This document shows positions 15,313 through 23,937 of a DNA stretch of 32,029 nucleotides, piece by piece (positions within the stretch are counted from its first letter, which is position 1; each line of letters opens with the position of its first letter). The notes under the pieces are model-generated. The model had not been told where the DNA came from, searched no databases, and worked only from the letters and a program-made list of their open reading frames with translations. This DNA is from a virus. The stretch is taken from IMG/VR virus record IMGVR_UViG_3300012920_000144, positions 1 through 32,029 of that record; one strand, 5' to 3'. The translations under genes were made by a program, and so were the position numbers.

Positions 15313-16593
15313 ATGTTTGGCTTTTCCGCATTTAGTGAGCAACCATTTTCAGCATTAGTAGATGATGCAGTTAGTGCGGTAACGCTTACTGGTGTAGGAT
15401 CAACCGCCGCTGATGGTTCTGTATCTGCTGGTGGTAAAGGTAATATAACTATTGCGGGAGTGGGTTCAACCGCTTCTAATGGTTCTTTATCTGCAAATAT
15501 AGTAGTCAGTATTATTATCACAGGCGTCAATGCCACTGCAGCAGATAATACTTTAACAGCTAGTAATACATCTTCTGTCGAAGTTGTAGGCGTCAATTCT
15601 ACAGCATCGAATGGTACACTTTCTGTAGCATCAAACGGCACTACACTAACAGGTGTTAATGCTACCACAGCAAGTAACCCGGTTACGTCAACGGTTACGG
15701 ATAACATTACTCTTGCCGGTGTTAATAGTACAGCAGCAAATAGCGCAGTTACGTCAGCGGGTACGGGTAATGTTACTATTGGTAGTGTCAACTCTACAGC
15801 AGCAGATGGCACACTAACAGCAACAGGTAAGAGTAATACCACTCTCGCTGGTGTTAATGCTACTGCCGAAGATAATTCTGTCACCGCATCGGGCAAAGGT
15901 AACGTCACTCTAGGTAGCGTTAACTCAACTGCCACAGACGGTACTGTAGGTGCCATTAACAACGGTAGTCATCTATCAGGTGTTAACTCCACAGCAGCCA
16001 CAACGGCAGTTACAGCCAGCAACGACTCCAACATAACACTGACAGGTGTTAACTCTACCGCTGCAGATAGCGATGTATCTGTAAGTGTATCAGATGGAGT
16101 AACCTTAACCGGCGTTAATTCAACTGCGGCTGATGGTACTGTAAGCGCCATTAACAATGGCACACATCTGTCAGGTGTAAATGCAACTTCATCTACTGAA
16201 GCGGTAGTAGCAAGTAATGACTCTAGCATTGCTATTACAGGTGTTAATACCACTGCTGCTGATAACGACGTTACTGCAAATGGTACAGCTAACACCTCTA
16301 TAACTGGCGTTAACTCTACTGCTGCTAAGAACGATGTCAGTGCCGCCGGAGTTGCCTTTGACTTTGAGGCTATTAAAGAAAACTACGACAGAGGTAGAGT
16401 TGTATATATTGACAAGATTACGGTCAGTTCGCAAAACCGTACCGCTAATGCCGCAAACGAAAATAGAAAAGTATATGTCAGTGGCGTCACTGTAAGTTCT
16501 AAAAATCGCACTGTGCATGTCATGCAAGAAGATAGAAAAGTATATGTTGAAAGGTTCTCTACTTCAGCCGAAAGAAGAGCAAGAGCAGCATAG
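15313..16593 (+). CDS. Repeat-shaft fibre protein
   Basis: A 426-aa protein with three parts. The head, residues 1-23 (MFGFSAFSEQPFSAL), is probably a docking tip. The shaft, residues 24-348, is about fifteen tandem units of 21-22 aa on the theme (T)LTGVNSTAADGTVSAxxN, each likely a short beta hairpin. The tail, residues 349-426, is basic with a different short repeat: RVVYIDKITVSSQNRT, RKVYVSGVTVSSKNRT, RKVYVERFSTS. No catalytic residues are present. A thin fibre or spacer whose length varies by repeat number is the natural reading. AGGA lies about 7 nt before the ATG. The repeats create long spurious open frames on the other strand, which should be ignored. Confidence 0.8.
   Translation: MFGFSAFSEQPFSALVDDAVSAVTLTGVGSTAADGSVSAGGKGNITIAGVGSTASNGSLSANIVVSIIITGVNATAADNTLTASNTSSVEVVGVNSTASNGTLSVASNGTTLTGVNATTASNPVTSTVTDNITLAGVNSTAANSAVTSAGTGNVTIGSVNSTAADGTLTATGKSNTTLAGVNATAEDNSVTASGKGNVTLGSVNSTATDGTVGAINNGSHLSGVNSTAATTAVTASNDSNITLTGVNSTAADSDVSVSVSDGVTLTGVNSTAADGTVSAINNGTHLSGVNATSSTEAVVASNDSSIAITGVNTTAADNDVTANGTANTSITGVNSTAAKNDVSAAGVAFDFEAIKENYDRGRVVYIDKITVSSQNRTANAANENRKVYVSGVTVSSKNRTVHVMQEDRKVYVERFSTSAERRARAA
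15382..16356 (+). repeat. Tandem repeat, about 15 units of 63-66 nt
   Basis: Fifteen in-frame units encode G-V-(N/G)-(S/A/T)-T-(A/T)-A-x-(D/N)-x-x-(V/L)-(T/S). Most differ by several substitutions. Units 9 and 12 (both ending AINNG) and units 10 and 13 (both starting HLSGVN) are more alike, pointing to duplication of a block of about three units. At DNA level GGTGTTAA(C/T) marks the start of most units. Confidence 0.9.
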
Positions 16594-16602
16594 GAGATTT
16601 GA

Positions 16603-16947
16603 ATGTCATTTAGGTGGCCCATAAAAGACCCAGACGAAACCTTAGACTATAGTGTAGATTGGTCACGATTTCTTGGCAGCGGCACTATCAGTTCCGTTAT
16701 CTGGTTTGTACAAACATCAGAGATTGGTAAGACACAGATTAATGCTGGACAGACATTGACCACTGCTTCTAGTAGTGCAGTGACTGACAGCATTCAGAAT
16801 GTATCGCAGACCAATACAAACACTGTAGCGACCATTAACATTGGCAGCGGGGTGCTAAACAGAGAATATACATTTACATGTCAGATGACTGACACAAATG
16901 CAAATGTAGCTGAACGTACCATCAAATTACCGATAAGGCAGAAATAA
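16603..16947 (+). CDS. Small Ig-like structural protein
   Basis: A 114-aa beta protein beginning MSFRWPIKDPDETLDYSVDW. The sequence SSVIWFVQTS, NVSQTNTNTVATINIGSG and YTFTCQMTDTNANVAERTIKL fits the alternating strands of a single Ig-like or BACON-like domain. Relatives with the WPxKDPDExLDYSxDW start are frequent beside tail adaptor genes of marine phages and are of unknown function. A role in head-tail joining or virion surface is plausible. GGAG lies 9 nt before the ATG. The stop shares one base with the next start (TAATG). Confidence 0.75.
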   Translation: MSFRWPIKDPDETLDYSVDWSRFLGSGTISSVIWFVQTSEIGKTQINAGQTLTTASSSAVTDSIQNVSQTNTNTVATINIGSGVLNREYTFTCQMTDTNANVAERTIKLPIRQK

Positions 16948-17678
16948 TGGCTTACAATTATCTTGGACTTGTAAACGAAGTAAACCGCAGAGTGAACGAA
17001 GTTGAGTTAACGTCTTCCAACTTTTCTACCTCTACAGGTTTCTATGCCCACATTAAGGATGCCGTTAACGCATCTATTCGTGACATCAATCAGACAGAGT
17101 TTAACTGGCCGTTCAATCATGTGCAGCAGGAAGAAACGCTGTCAGCTAATGTGACACGGTATGCATTTCCGCATGACGCCAAGCTGCTTGACTTTGACAG
17201 CTTCCGCATCAAAGAAGACAGCACACTTGGAAATGCCACCACTCGTCTGGGAGTTGTCACCTACGAAGAGTATCTAGACAAGTATGTAGATCAAGAGTAC
17301 AACAGCACAGGACGGCAGGGTGTACCACAACTGGTGGCACACGGCCCAGCACTTGAGTTTATCCTCACCCCTGAACCAGATGCTGCATACACTCTGGTGT
17401 ATGAATACTACCGCATTCCTGTAGACCTTGAGTTGCATGATGACGTACCGGCAATACCGGAACGCTTCAAGCATATCATTGTAGACGGTGCTATGCACTA
17501 TGCATATCTGTTCCGGGGCAACACACAAGACGCACTGGTAGCAAAGGAGAAGTTTGAAGAGGGCATTAAGAACATGCGTTCCATGCTAATCAACCGCACA
17601 TACTATGTGAGGTCTTACATGATCCCACAGAACACCGGTGGTGGTGGTAGGACGGGCTATGCGAGGTTGCCCATCTAA
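16947..17678 (+). CDS. Tail adaptor (tail tubular protein A-like)
   Basis: A 243-aa protein of the T7 gp11 / P22 gp4 kind, forming the ring that joins portal to nozzle in short-tailed phages. It shows the expected pattern: helical start (YNYLGLVNEVNRRVNEVEL), an HIKDAVNASIRDINQTEFNWPF segment typical of the adaptor fold, a beta section with RLGVVTYEEYLDKY, and a final helical bundle starting at PERFKHIIVDGAMHYAYLF with FEEGIKNMRSMLINR. Its overlap of one base with the nozzle gene downstream matches the A-B gene order of these phages. Assignment is from pattern memory, supported by the neighbour. Confidence 0.8.
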   Translation: MAYNYLGLVNEVNRRVNEVELTSSNFSTSTGFYAHIKDAVNASIRDINQTEFNWPFNHVQQEETLSANVTRYAFPHDAKLLDFDSFRIKEDSTLGNATTRLGVVTYEEYLDKYVDQEYNSTGRQGVPQLVAHGPALEFILTPEPDAAYTLVYEYYRIPVDLELHDDVPAIPERFKHIIVDGAMHYAYLFRGNTQDALVAKEKFEEGIKNMRSMLINRTYYVRSYMIPQNTGGGGRTGYARLPI

Positions 17679-19207
17679 TGGCTGACGCATGGCAAACTTA
17701 TCCTTTTGAGTTTCGCGGTGGGTTGATTACTAATCTTGCTCCCACCCAACAGGGTGTGCAAGCGCCGGGGTCAGCACGTATCCTGCGTAACTTTGAACCG
17801 TCCATCTTCGGTGGGTACAGAAGGATTGAAGGGTTTACCAAGTTTGATACAAACGCAGTAAGCAATACTGGTGAAGTTCGTGGTCTAACTAGATATAACA
17901 GTCAGGTATACGCAGTAAGAGGCGATGACCTATTCAGGTCTGGAGGATCGGGTTGGACGCAGATAAGTGACAATGCTTCATTTAGCAGTGCCGGTGTTAC
18001 AATCGGTGGGTCAGGCAAAGTACGTTTTCTGAAGTACGATTTTGACGGCACAGAAAAGCTGATGCTTGTGGATGACACGGGCAAGCCGTTTAGGTTTGAT
18101 GGTTCGACCTTTGCCCAATTATCGTCTTTGCCTAGTGATACCTCTGGTGCAAGTTTCATTGTCAACTTTAAGAACCACATTGTTCTGGGTAACGGAAAAA
18201 AGATAGTTTTTTCTGCGCCATATGAAGATGATGACTTTACAGTTGCCAATGGTGGTGGTATAATAAATGTTGCGGATGAAATTACAGGACTTACTGTATT
18301 CCGTGAGCAACTAATTGTTTTCTGTAAGACCAGTATCTTTGTACTTAATGGCAACAGTGTGGCAGACTTTACACTACAGCCTGTGTCTCGTGACTTAGGT
18401 TGTGTGGCCCCAGATACAATTCAGGAAATTGGTGGAGACATTATATTCCTTGGTCCTGATGGCTTGCGTCTGTTCTCTGCAACTGACAGGATTGGCGACT
18501 TTAGTCTTGGTGCTGTATCAAAAACCATACAGTCGGAAATGCTTGACCTGATTAGTAGCGGTGGTAGTGGCTTTACAAGCACGGTCATTCGTGAGAAAAG
18601 CCAGTATAGAATATTTGCATTTTTATCTTCTGGTGCTGTTGAGGGTGCAAAAGGAATTGCTGCTACACAGTTGCAAGAAGGTGTAGTCTTCAACGATCTA
18701 CGTGGCATTAACGCACATGTAGCCCACAGTGAGTACGAAGGATTTGAAGAGTTAGTATATTTTGCCAACAGTGATGGCTACGTATATCAAATGGAATCAG
18801 GCAATACATTTGACGGAACAAATATTATTGCCAGCTTTGCTACACCGTTTGTCCCACTGAATGATCCGTCTGTTCGCAAGACCATATACAAAGGCACAGC
18901 TTATCTAAAGATTAATGGTGCGTTTGAATTACGTCAGACACTACAGTTTGACTACGCACAAGCTGGGTCTAATCAAAGTTCTGAACAGCTAGACAGTTCT
19001 GATTCAGCGACAGTTACATATGGCTCTGCCACGTATGGCGCATCTACTTCTATTTTTGGAACAGCACCAGACGCAATCTTTAATGTACAGACACGAGGTT
19101 CAGGATTTGTCGTGTCAATATTGTACGAAACATTAGGCAGCAGCACAGATGCTGTATTTACAATTGACTCTGCTACTTTGCAGTATATAACAAACGCTAG
19201 GAGATAA
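17678..19207 (+). CDS. Tail nozzle (tail tubular protein B-like)
   Basis: A 509-aa beta-propeller-like protein forming the tail nozzle, comparable to T7 gp12 or P22 gp10. The N-terminal FEFRGGLITNLAPTQQG and ARILRNFEPSIFGGYRRIEG segments are the usual opening of this group. Repeated blade-like strands follow (YNSQVYAVRGDDLFRSG, LMLVDDTGKPFRFDG, FREQLIVFCKTSIFVLNG, IGGDIIFLGPDGLRLFSA). The last 150 residues are a beta domain ending FTIDSATLQYI. It is immediately preceded by the adaptor and followed by the main fibre gene, which probably attaches at the adaptor-nozzle interface. Length is close to expectation for marine relatives and shorter than T7 gp12. Confidence 0.82.
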   Translation: MADAWQTYPFEFRGGLITNLAPTQQGVQAPGSARILRNFEPSIFGGYRRIEGFTKFDTNAVSNTGEVRGLTRYNSQVYAVRGDDLFRSGGSGWTQISDNASFSSAGVTIGGSGKVRFLKYDFDGTEKLMLVDDTGKPFRFDGSTFAQLSSLPSDTSGASFIVNFKNHIVLGNGKKIVFSAPYEDDDFTVANGGGIINVADEITGLTVFREQLIVFCKTSIFVLNGNSVADFTLQPVSRDLGCVAPDTIQEIGGDIIFLGPDGLRLFSATDRIGDFSLGAVSKTIQSEMLDLISSGGSGFTSTVIREKSQYRIFAFLSSGAVEGAKGIAATQLQEGVVFNDLRGINAHVAHSEYEGFEELVYFANSDGYVYQMESGNTFDGTNIIASFATPFVPLNDPSVRKTIYKGTAYLKINGAFELRQTLQFDYAQAGSNQSSEQLDSSDSATVTYGSATYGASTSIFGTAPDAIFNVQTRGSGFVVSILYETLGSSTDAVFTIDSATLQYITNARR

Positions 19208-19209
19208 TA

Positions 19210-21903
19210 ATGGGTACAGGTTACACTCGTAATGATACCGCTAACAATATTGCAGACGGGAACGTAATCAACGCCTCTGATCTAGATGGTGAGTTTGATG
19301 CGGTTCAAGCTGCTTTTCATGCTTCAACTGGTCACAGCCACGATGGTACGACAGGTGAAGGTCCACAGATTGACGCATCAGGCATTGCCAACAATGCTGT
19401 TGCACTTGGTACAAAGACTACAGGTAACTATGTAGCAAGCCTGACAGCAGGTGCTTTGATTGACCTGCAAAACAATTCTGGCGAAGGTGCAACGCCAACC
19501 ATTGACGTTGACCTCACAGAACTTACGGACATGACAGAAACTGCTGTAGGCGCAGATGAACTGGTCATTCTCGACGGCGGTACTGCACAAAAGCGTAAAG
19601 CCATTAGCGAGATACCTCTTAGTATTTTTAACAACGATAGTGGATTTGCGGCAGGTGACATTACAGGTGTTACTGCAGGCACAGGTTTGTCAGGCGGTGG
19701 ATCATCAGGTGATGTAACACTTGCCCTTGACTTTAGCGAACTAACTGACATGACAGGTGCTGCTTCTGGTACTACAGAGTTTATTCTGCAAGACGGTACA
19801 ACGGAGTCACGCAAGCCTGCTAGCGAAATTAATTTAAGTATCTTTAATAATAATCTTTCTATAGACGCCGACAGCACGGCGGTATCTAATCTTGAAGTAG
19901 ACAATTTTAAGTCTGGGGTTTTAGATACAGACATATCATCCGTAGCTGGAACAGACACAACCCTAGCCTCTGCAAAAGCAATTAAGACATATGTTGATGC
20001 ACAAGTGTCTGGGGCTAGTGATCTAGTTAACGACGGAAGCCCACAACTTGGTGGTGATCTGGATTTAAATAACAACAACATTACAGGCACTGGTGACATT
20101 CCTGCCGCTAATCTTACAGGCACATTACCTGCAGTATCAGGCGTAAACCTGACGGCACTGAACGCAACTAATCTTGGGTCAGGAACAGTACCTGACGCTC
20201 GTTTTCCAGCAACATTGCCAGCCCTCAACGGTTCTGCCTTAACTAACTTATCTGCCGCTAATCTTACAGGTACGCTACCTGCCATTGATGGTTCTAATCT
20301 TACTGGTATAACTAGCGGTGTAACTGTTCAAGACGATGGATCAGCATTAAGCACTACTGGAACAACCCTTAACTTTACAGGAGATGGTGTTACCGCAAGT
20401 GGTACAGGAGCAACTAAAACAATTAATATTCCCAGCGGCATTTCAGTAGCTGGAACAAATAATACTGCTTTAGGTACTAATGCTTTAGATAATGCGGGTT
20501 CTCTCGCGCAGGATAATACTGCAGTTGGTGTTAACGCGTTGCAAAATGTACAGAGCGGCGATGATAACATAGGAATTGGACATGATGCTGGAAAATCTAT
20601 AAATTCAGGAGGTTTTAACATAGCAATTGGTAATAGTGCATTAGATAATGAAGACACAGGCGCTGGACACACTGCGATTGGTCATTTAGCACTTAGTACT
20701 GTAGACAATACTACTAGCAATGTTGCTGTTGGTAATAGTGCTATGAGGGATTCTGAATCTGCCAGTGAGAATGTTGCAGTAGGGGGAAACGCGTTAAGAA
20801 GAAATAACTCTGCCTATAATACTGCTATTGGGCATAATGCAATGTATGGCACCAATTCAGGGCCAAACTCCGACATTGCCGATCATACTGGTAATCGTAA
20901 TGTTGCAGTTGGGTATAACGCAGCTTTCAAACTTACCTCTGGCAATGATAATGTTGCCATTGGGTATAATAGTATGACGGATGTTACTGTTGGTTTTGAT
21001 AATGTTGCAGTTGGACACGAAGCAGGCCATGCTATAGTTGACGGCCACAGCAATACAGTGGTTGGACACGACGCGCTGAAGACTAATATTAGTGCAGATG
21101 ATAATACTGCTATAGGTGAGGATGCTCTTAAAGTTCTCACAGGTGGAAATAGTAATACTGCAATTGGCGCACACGCTGGTAGTCTTATTACTTCAGGTGG
21201 CAAAAATACACTTATCGGTTCTTACGACGGAAACAGTGGTGGCTTAGACATCCGCACATCCAGCAACAATATTGTGCTGTCGGATGGTGATGGTAACATT
21301 CGTCAGTATATCGACAGCGACGGTGGGTTGAGGGTCGGAACTACTACTAACCTTTTTAACACGGCTGCTACTGAACAGGCTTCAATCAAAAACCCCGGAA
21401 CTGGCAATGCTCTTACTCTGCAATCAACAGACATTACCGGCGGTTTTCCTATTCTTTATTTGTCCAGTACGGATACGGCAACCAACCAGAACGCTGTTAC
21501 TTTCCAGCGTATTGATGGTGGAGGCAGCACTGTTGGCGTCGGCACAATATCAACTACCGCCTCGTCTACGGCATATAACACCTCTTCCGACCATCGTCTC
21601 AAGGAAAACGTAACCGACATGACCGGTGCGATTGCTCGTGTGAAGCAGCTTGCACCGAAGCGGTTTAACTTCATTGTAGACGCCGACACGACCGTAGATG
21701 GTTTCCTTGCACATGAGGCACAGACTGTTGTGCCAGAAGCTGTCACCGGTACACACAACGAGGTGGATAATGATGGCAACGCAGTCATGCAGGGCATCGA
21801 CCAAGCCAAGCTAGTGCCGCTGCTGACCGGCGCACTGCAGGAAGCAATCGCCAAGATCGAAACTCTTGAGACGAAAGTCGCAGCACTAGAAGCTGGTAAC
21901 TAA
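19210..21903 (+). CDS. Tail fibre with S74 self-cleaving chaperone
   Basis: An 897-aa fibre. The N-terminal adaptor, residues 1-55 (DGNVINASDLDGEFDAVQAAF, GHSHDGT), occurs on many marine phage fibres. Residues about 55-410 are repeated beta modules (LTELTDMT and ELTDMTGAA duplicated; AANLTGTLPA copies) resembling trimeric fibre shafts. Residues about 411-677 are a run of N-x-A-(I/V/L)-G repeats spaced 14-25 residues, like the YadA-type left-handed beta roll. The C-terminal 105 residues are the intramolecular chaperone: TSSDHRLKEN with likely nucleophile Ser793 and partner Lys798, spaced as in endosialidase, and a final coiled coil. The chaperone should assist trimer folding and then cut itself off. 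AGGAG sits 7 nt before the ATG. Confidence 0.88.
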   Translation: MGTGYTRNDTANNIADGNVINASDLDGEFDAVQAAFHASTGHSHDGTTGEGPQIDASGIANNAVALGTKTTGNYVASLTAGALIDLQNNSGEGATPTIDVDLTELTDMTETAVGADELVILDGGTAQKRKAISEIPLSIFNNDSGFAAGDITGVTAGTGLSGGGSSGDVTLALDFSELTDMTGAASGTTEFILQDGTTESRKPASEINLSIFNNNLSIDADSTAVSNLEVDNFKSGVLDTDISSVAGTDTTLASAKAIKTYVDAQVSGASDLVNDGSPQLGGDLDLNNNNITGTGDIPAANLTGTLPAVSGVNLTALNATNLGSGTVPDARFPATLPALNGSALTNLSAANLTGTLPAIDGSNLTGITSGVTVQDDGSALSTTGTTLNFTGDGVTASGTGATKTINIPSGISVAGTNNTALGTNALDNAGSLAQDNTAVGVNALQNVQSGDDNIGIGHDAGKSINSGGFNIAIGNSALDNEDTGAGHTAIGHLALSTVDNTTSNVAVGNSAMRDSESASENVAVGGNALRRNNSAYNTAIGHNAMYGTNSGPNSDIADHTGNRNVAVGYNAAFKLTSGNDNVAIGYNSMTDVTVGFDNVAVGHEAGHAIVDGHSNTVVGHDALKTNISADDNTAIGEDALKVLTGGNSNTAIGAHAGSLITSGGKNTLIGSYDGNSGGLDIRTSSNNIVLSDGDGNIRQYIDSDGGLRVGTTTNLFNTAATEQASIKNPGTGNALTLQSTDITGGFPILYLSSTDTATNQNAVTFQRIDGGGSTVGVGTISTTASSTAYNTSSDHRLKENVTDMTGAIARVKQLAPKRFNFIVDADTTVDGFLAHEAQTVVPEAVTGTHNEVDNDGNAVMQGIDQAKLVPLLTGALQEAIAKIETLETKVAALEAGN

Positions 21904-22103
21904 TGAAGATGTCAATGGAACCCACACTCAAGACACAGATGGAACTAGAGGCGCATGAAAAAGAATGTGCCATCCGGTATGCTAACGTGCAGGAAAAGTT
22001 AGAGGCACTTGATAAACGCATGTGGCGATTAGAAGCAATGATTATGGGTAGCACTATTCTTGTAGTAGCAATGGTGGTATCAGTATTTATGGGATTTAGA
22101 TAA
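21903..22103 (+). CDS. Small coiled-coil/TM protein, XhlA-like
   Basis: A 66-aa protein with a charged coiled-coil N-terminal half (LEAHEKECAIRYANVQEKLEALDKR region, residues 15-40) and one C-terminal membrane helix (about 46-64, IMGSTILVVAMVVSVFMG). This architecture resembles haemolysin XhlA-type and other holin-associated or virion membrane proteins. It overlaps the fibre stop and the next start by one base each. Lying far from the lysis cassette, between the fibre and ejection proteins, it could be a second lysis factor or a membrane-contact protein used at DNA entry. The sequence does not settle which. Confidence 0.72.
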   Translation: MKMSMEPTLKTQMELEAHEKECAIRYANVQEKLEALDKRMWRLEAMIMGSTILVVAMVVSVFMGFR

Positions 22104-23935
22104 TGGCAATGTTCAAAGCATTTAAGCCTAGCGGCATGGAAAAGATAGCACGTGCTATGGGCTATCAGGGTAATATGCAAGGGTTTCAAGATTATCTTGC
22201 TCAAGACCCCATGCGTCAACAGCAGATGCAGACGTATCAAAATAAAGCTATGCAGATGGCAAACGGCGGTGCGGTACAAAAACCTAAAATTGGAGATGTA
22301 ACTACGCAACGTATGTATTCACCTGCTGTGCCGGTGGGTGGTGTAACGCAAGCAGCTTTGACACCAGTAACTCCCCAACAAGAGATACAACCTGTTACTG
22401 GACAATTAACAGGTGCTGTAGCAGTACCAACTGCTATGGCTAGTACAACACAAGCTGCGCCTGTAGAAGAGCGGCAGGCAGCGCAAATGCAAGCTGCTAC
22501 TGTAGCACCTGCCGTAGATGTAGCACTGGCATCTGCACGCGCAGCACAAGTACAGCCTGATGATCCTCGTGCGCAGGTTACTGCCGCACAACAAACTGCT
22601 TCTAGTGTAGGCAATGTCACTGCAGCACAAGGAAATGCTGTGCTGATTGACAATCCTGTACAGCGCAATATACAAGACGGTGAACTTATCTCTGGTGCCG
22701 CTGCTGATGCACAGACTGCTGCCACCTTTACTGAACAGATACAAGCCGCTGAAGCAACGCCTAGCACACAAGCTACTGTACAAGGTCAGCTTGCACAACT
22801 TACTGCTAACTTTGACGCCGCTAATCCACCTGCGTGGGCTGCAGGTGCCATGCGTAATGCAACAGCAAAGATGGCACAGCGCGGTCTTGGCGCAAGCAGC
22901 ATTGCTGGTCAGGCTATTGTGCAAGCAACCATTGAATCAGCACTACCGATTGCACAGGCAGACGCTTCTACTATAGCACAGTTTGAGGCACAGAACCTGT
23001 CTAACCGACAGCAGCGTGCCATGCTTGCTGCACAGCAACGTGCGCAGTTTATTGGTCAAGAGTTCGATCAGGCTTTCCAAGCACGTGTGCAAAACGCTGC
23101 GCGTATCTCTGATATTGCCAACATGAACTTTACTGCAGAGCAACAGGTACAGCTTGAGAATAGCCGTATTGCAAATACCATGAACCTAAACAATCTGTCT
23201 AACCAACAAGCTATGGTTATGGCAGAAGCTGCAGCACTAGCACAGATGGACAGCAGCAATCTTAATAATCGTCAGCAGGCTGCTGTAAATAACGCGCAGA
23301 ACTTTCTTCAACGCGACATGGCAAACATGTCTAACGTACAGCAGATGGAACTGTTTAGCGCACAACAACGCACGCAAGCACTGTTCACAGATCAAGCTGC
23401 TACCAATGCTGCACGTCAGTTTAATGCAGCAAGCCAGCAACAGACAGATCAATTCTTCTCTAATCTTGCACAACAAGCTACGCAGTTTAACGCCACACAG
23501 GCTAACGCACAGGCACAGTTCAATGCAGGACAGGCAAACACTGTCGAAAGATTTAATGCTGAAATGAATAATCAGCGTGACCAGTTTAATGCACAGAACC
23601 AACTTGTAATTGCACAGAGTAATGCACAGTGGCGCAGGCAGCTTGCTACTGCTGACACTGCTGCAGTCAACCGTGCAAACGAAATAAATGCAGCGGCTGT
23701 TCTTGACATCAGCAAGACTGCATATGATAATCTCTGGCAGTATTATGGTGACACTATGGAGTGGGCATGGAAGTCTGCAGAGAATGAACTTGACCGTATT
23801 AGCGCACTTGCCATTGCTGAACTTGATGCAAAGGTACAAAGTGAGGTATCGTCTAAGCAGGCTTCATCGGCTTCTGGTAAAGCTATTGGCAGCCTTATTG
23901 GTACGCTTGGCAGTGCATGGATTGGGAGTCTATAA
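22103..23935 (+). CDS. Internal virion (ejection) protein with hendecad repeats
   Basis: A 610-aa Ala/Gln/Asn-rich protein. The N-terminal 60 residues are helical with an MANGGAVQKPKIGDVT patch. Residues 60-240 are low-complexity and Thr/Ala/Gln/Val-rich. Residues about 250-300 carry WAAGAMRNATAKMAQRGLGASS, a recurring element of marine phage virion proteins. Residues 298-430 show a 22-residue period marked by N(L/M)(S/N)N-x-QQ, and 439-515 an exact 11-residue period marked by QFNA. The C-terminus has a WxYYGDTMEWAWKSAENELDRI helix and a Gly/Ser end. It begins the ejection block next to two large internal proteins, like the T7 gp14-gp15-gp16 group, so a role in forming the trans-envelope channel is likely. 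No enzyme motif is seen. Confidence 0.75.
   Translation: MAMFKAFKPSGMEKIARAMGYQGNMQGFQDYLAQDPMRQQQMQTYQNKAMQMANGGAVQKPKIGDVTTQRMYSPAVPVGGVTQAALTPVTPQQEIQPVTGQLTGAVAVPTAMASTTQAAPVEERQAAQMQAATVAPAVDVALASARAAQVQPDDPRAQVTAAQQTASSVGNVTAAQGNAVLIDNPVQRNIQDGELISGAAADAQTAATFTEQIQAAEATPSTQATVQGQLAQLTANFDAANPPAWAAGAMRNATAKMAQRGLGASSIAGQAIVQATIESALPIAQADASTIAQFEAQNLSNRQQRAMLAAQQRAQFIGQEFDQAFQARVQNAARISDIANMNFTAEQQVQLENSRIANTMNLNNLSNQQAMVMAEAAALAQMDSSNLNNRQQAAVNNAQNFLQRDMANMSNVQQMELFSAQQRTQALFTDQAATNAARQFNAASQQQTDQFFSNLAQQATQFNATQANAQAQFNAGQANTVERFNAEMNNQRDQFNAQNQLVIAQSNAQWRRQLATADTAAVNRANEINAAAVLDISKTAYDNLWQYYGDTMEWAWKSAENELDRISALAIAELDAKVQSEVSSKQASSASGKAIGSLIGTLGSAWIGSL
23417..23647 (+). repeat. Seven 33-nt (11-residue) coding repeats
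   Basis: Seven consecutive 11-residue units start QFNA, QFFS, QFNA, QFNA, RFNA, QFNA and QSNA without any insertion. They are preceded by a 22-residue period (298-430) in the same protein. Eleven-residue periodicity indicates a long, slightly right-handed or straight helix rather than a heptad coiled coil. Confidence 0.9.
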
Positions 23936-23937
23936 TT

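Noticed and set aside
15306-15962. 218-aa open frame on the - strand over the repeat fibre gene
   Set aside because: It mirrors the tandem repeats of the + strand gene; the low-complexity Val/Leu/Pro/Thr pattern is a reverse-strand effect and no start signal or family is seen.
15382-16356. CRISPR array
   Set aside because: The regular repeats are in-frame protein-coding units of 63-66 nt with no constant repeat/variable spacer division.
19428-20285. 285-aa open frame on the - strand inside the S74 fibre gene
   Set aside because: It lies within a clear + strand fibre whose adaptor, repeats and chaperone are recognisable; the antisense product looks like a composition artefact.
22237-22924. 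Cys-rich - strand open frames over the Ala/Gln-rich ejection protein
   Set aside because: GCA and TGC codons on the + strand read as Cys and Ala codons in reverse; no independent evidence.
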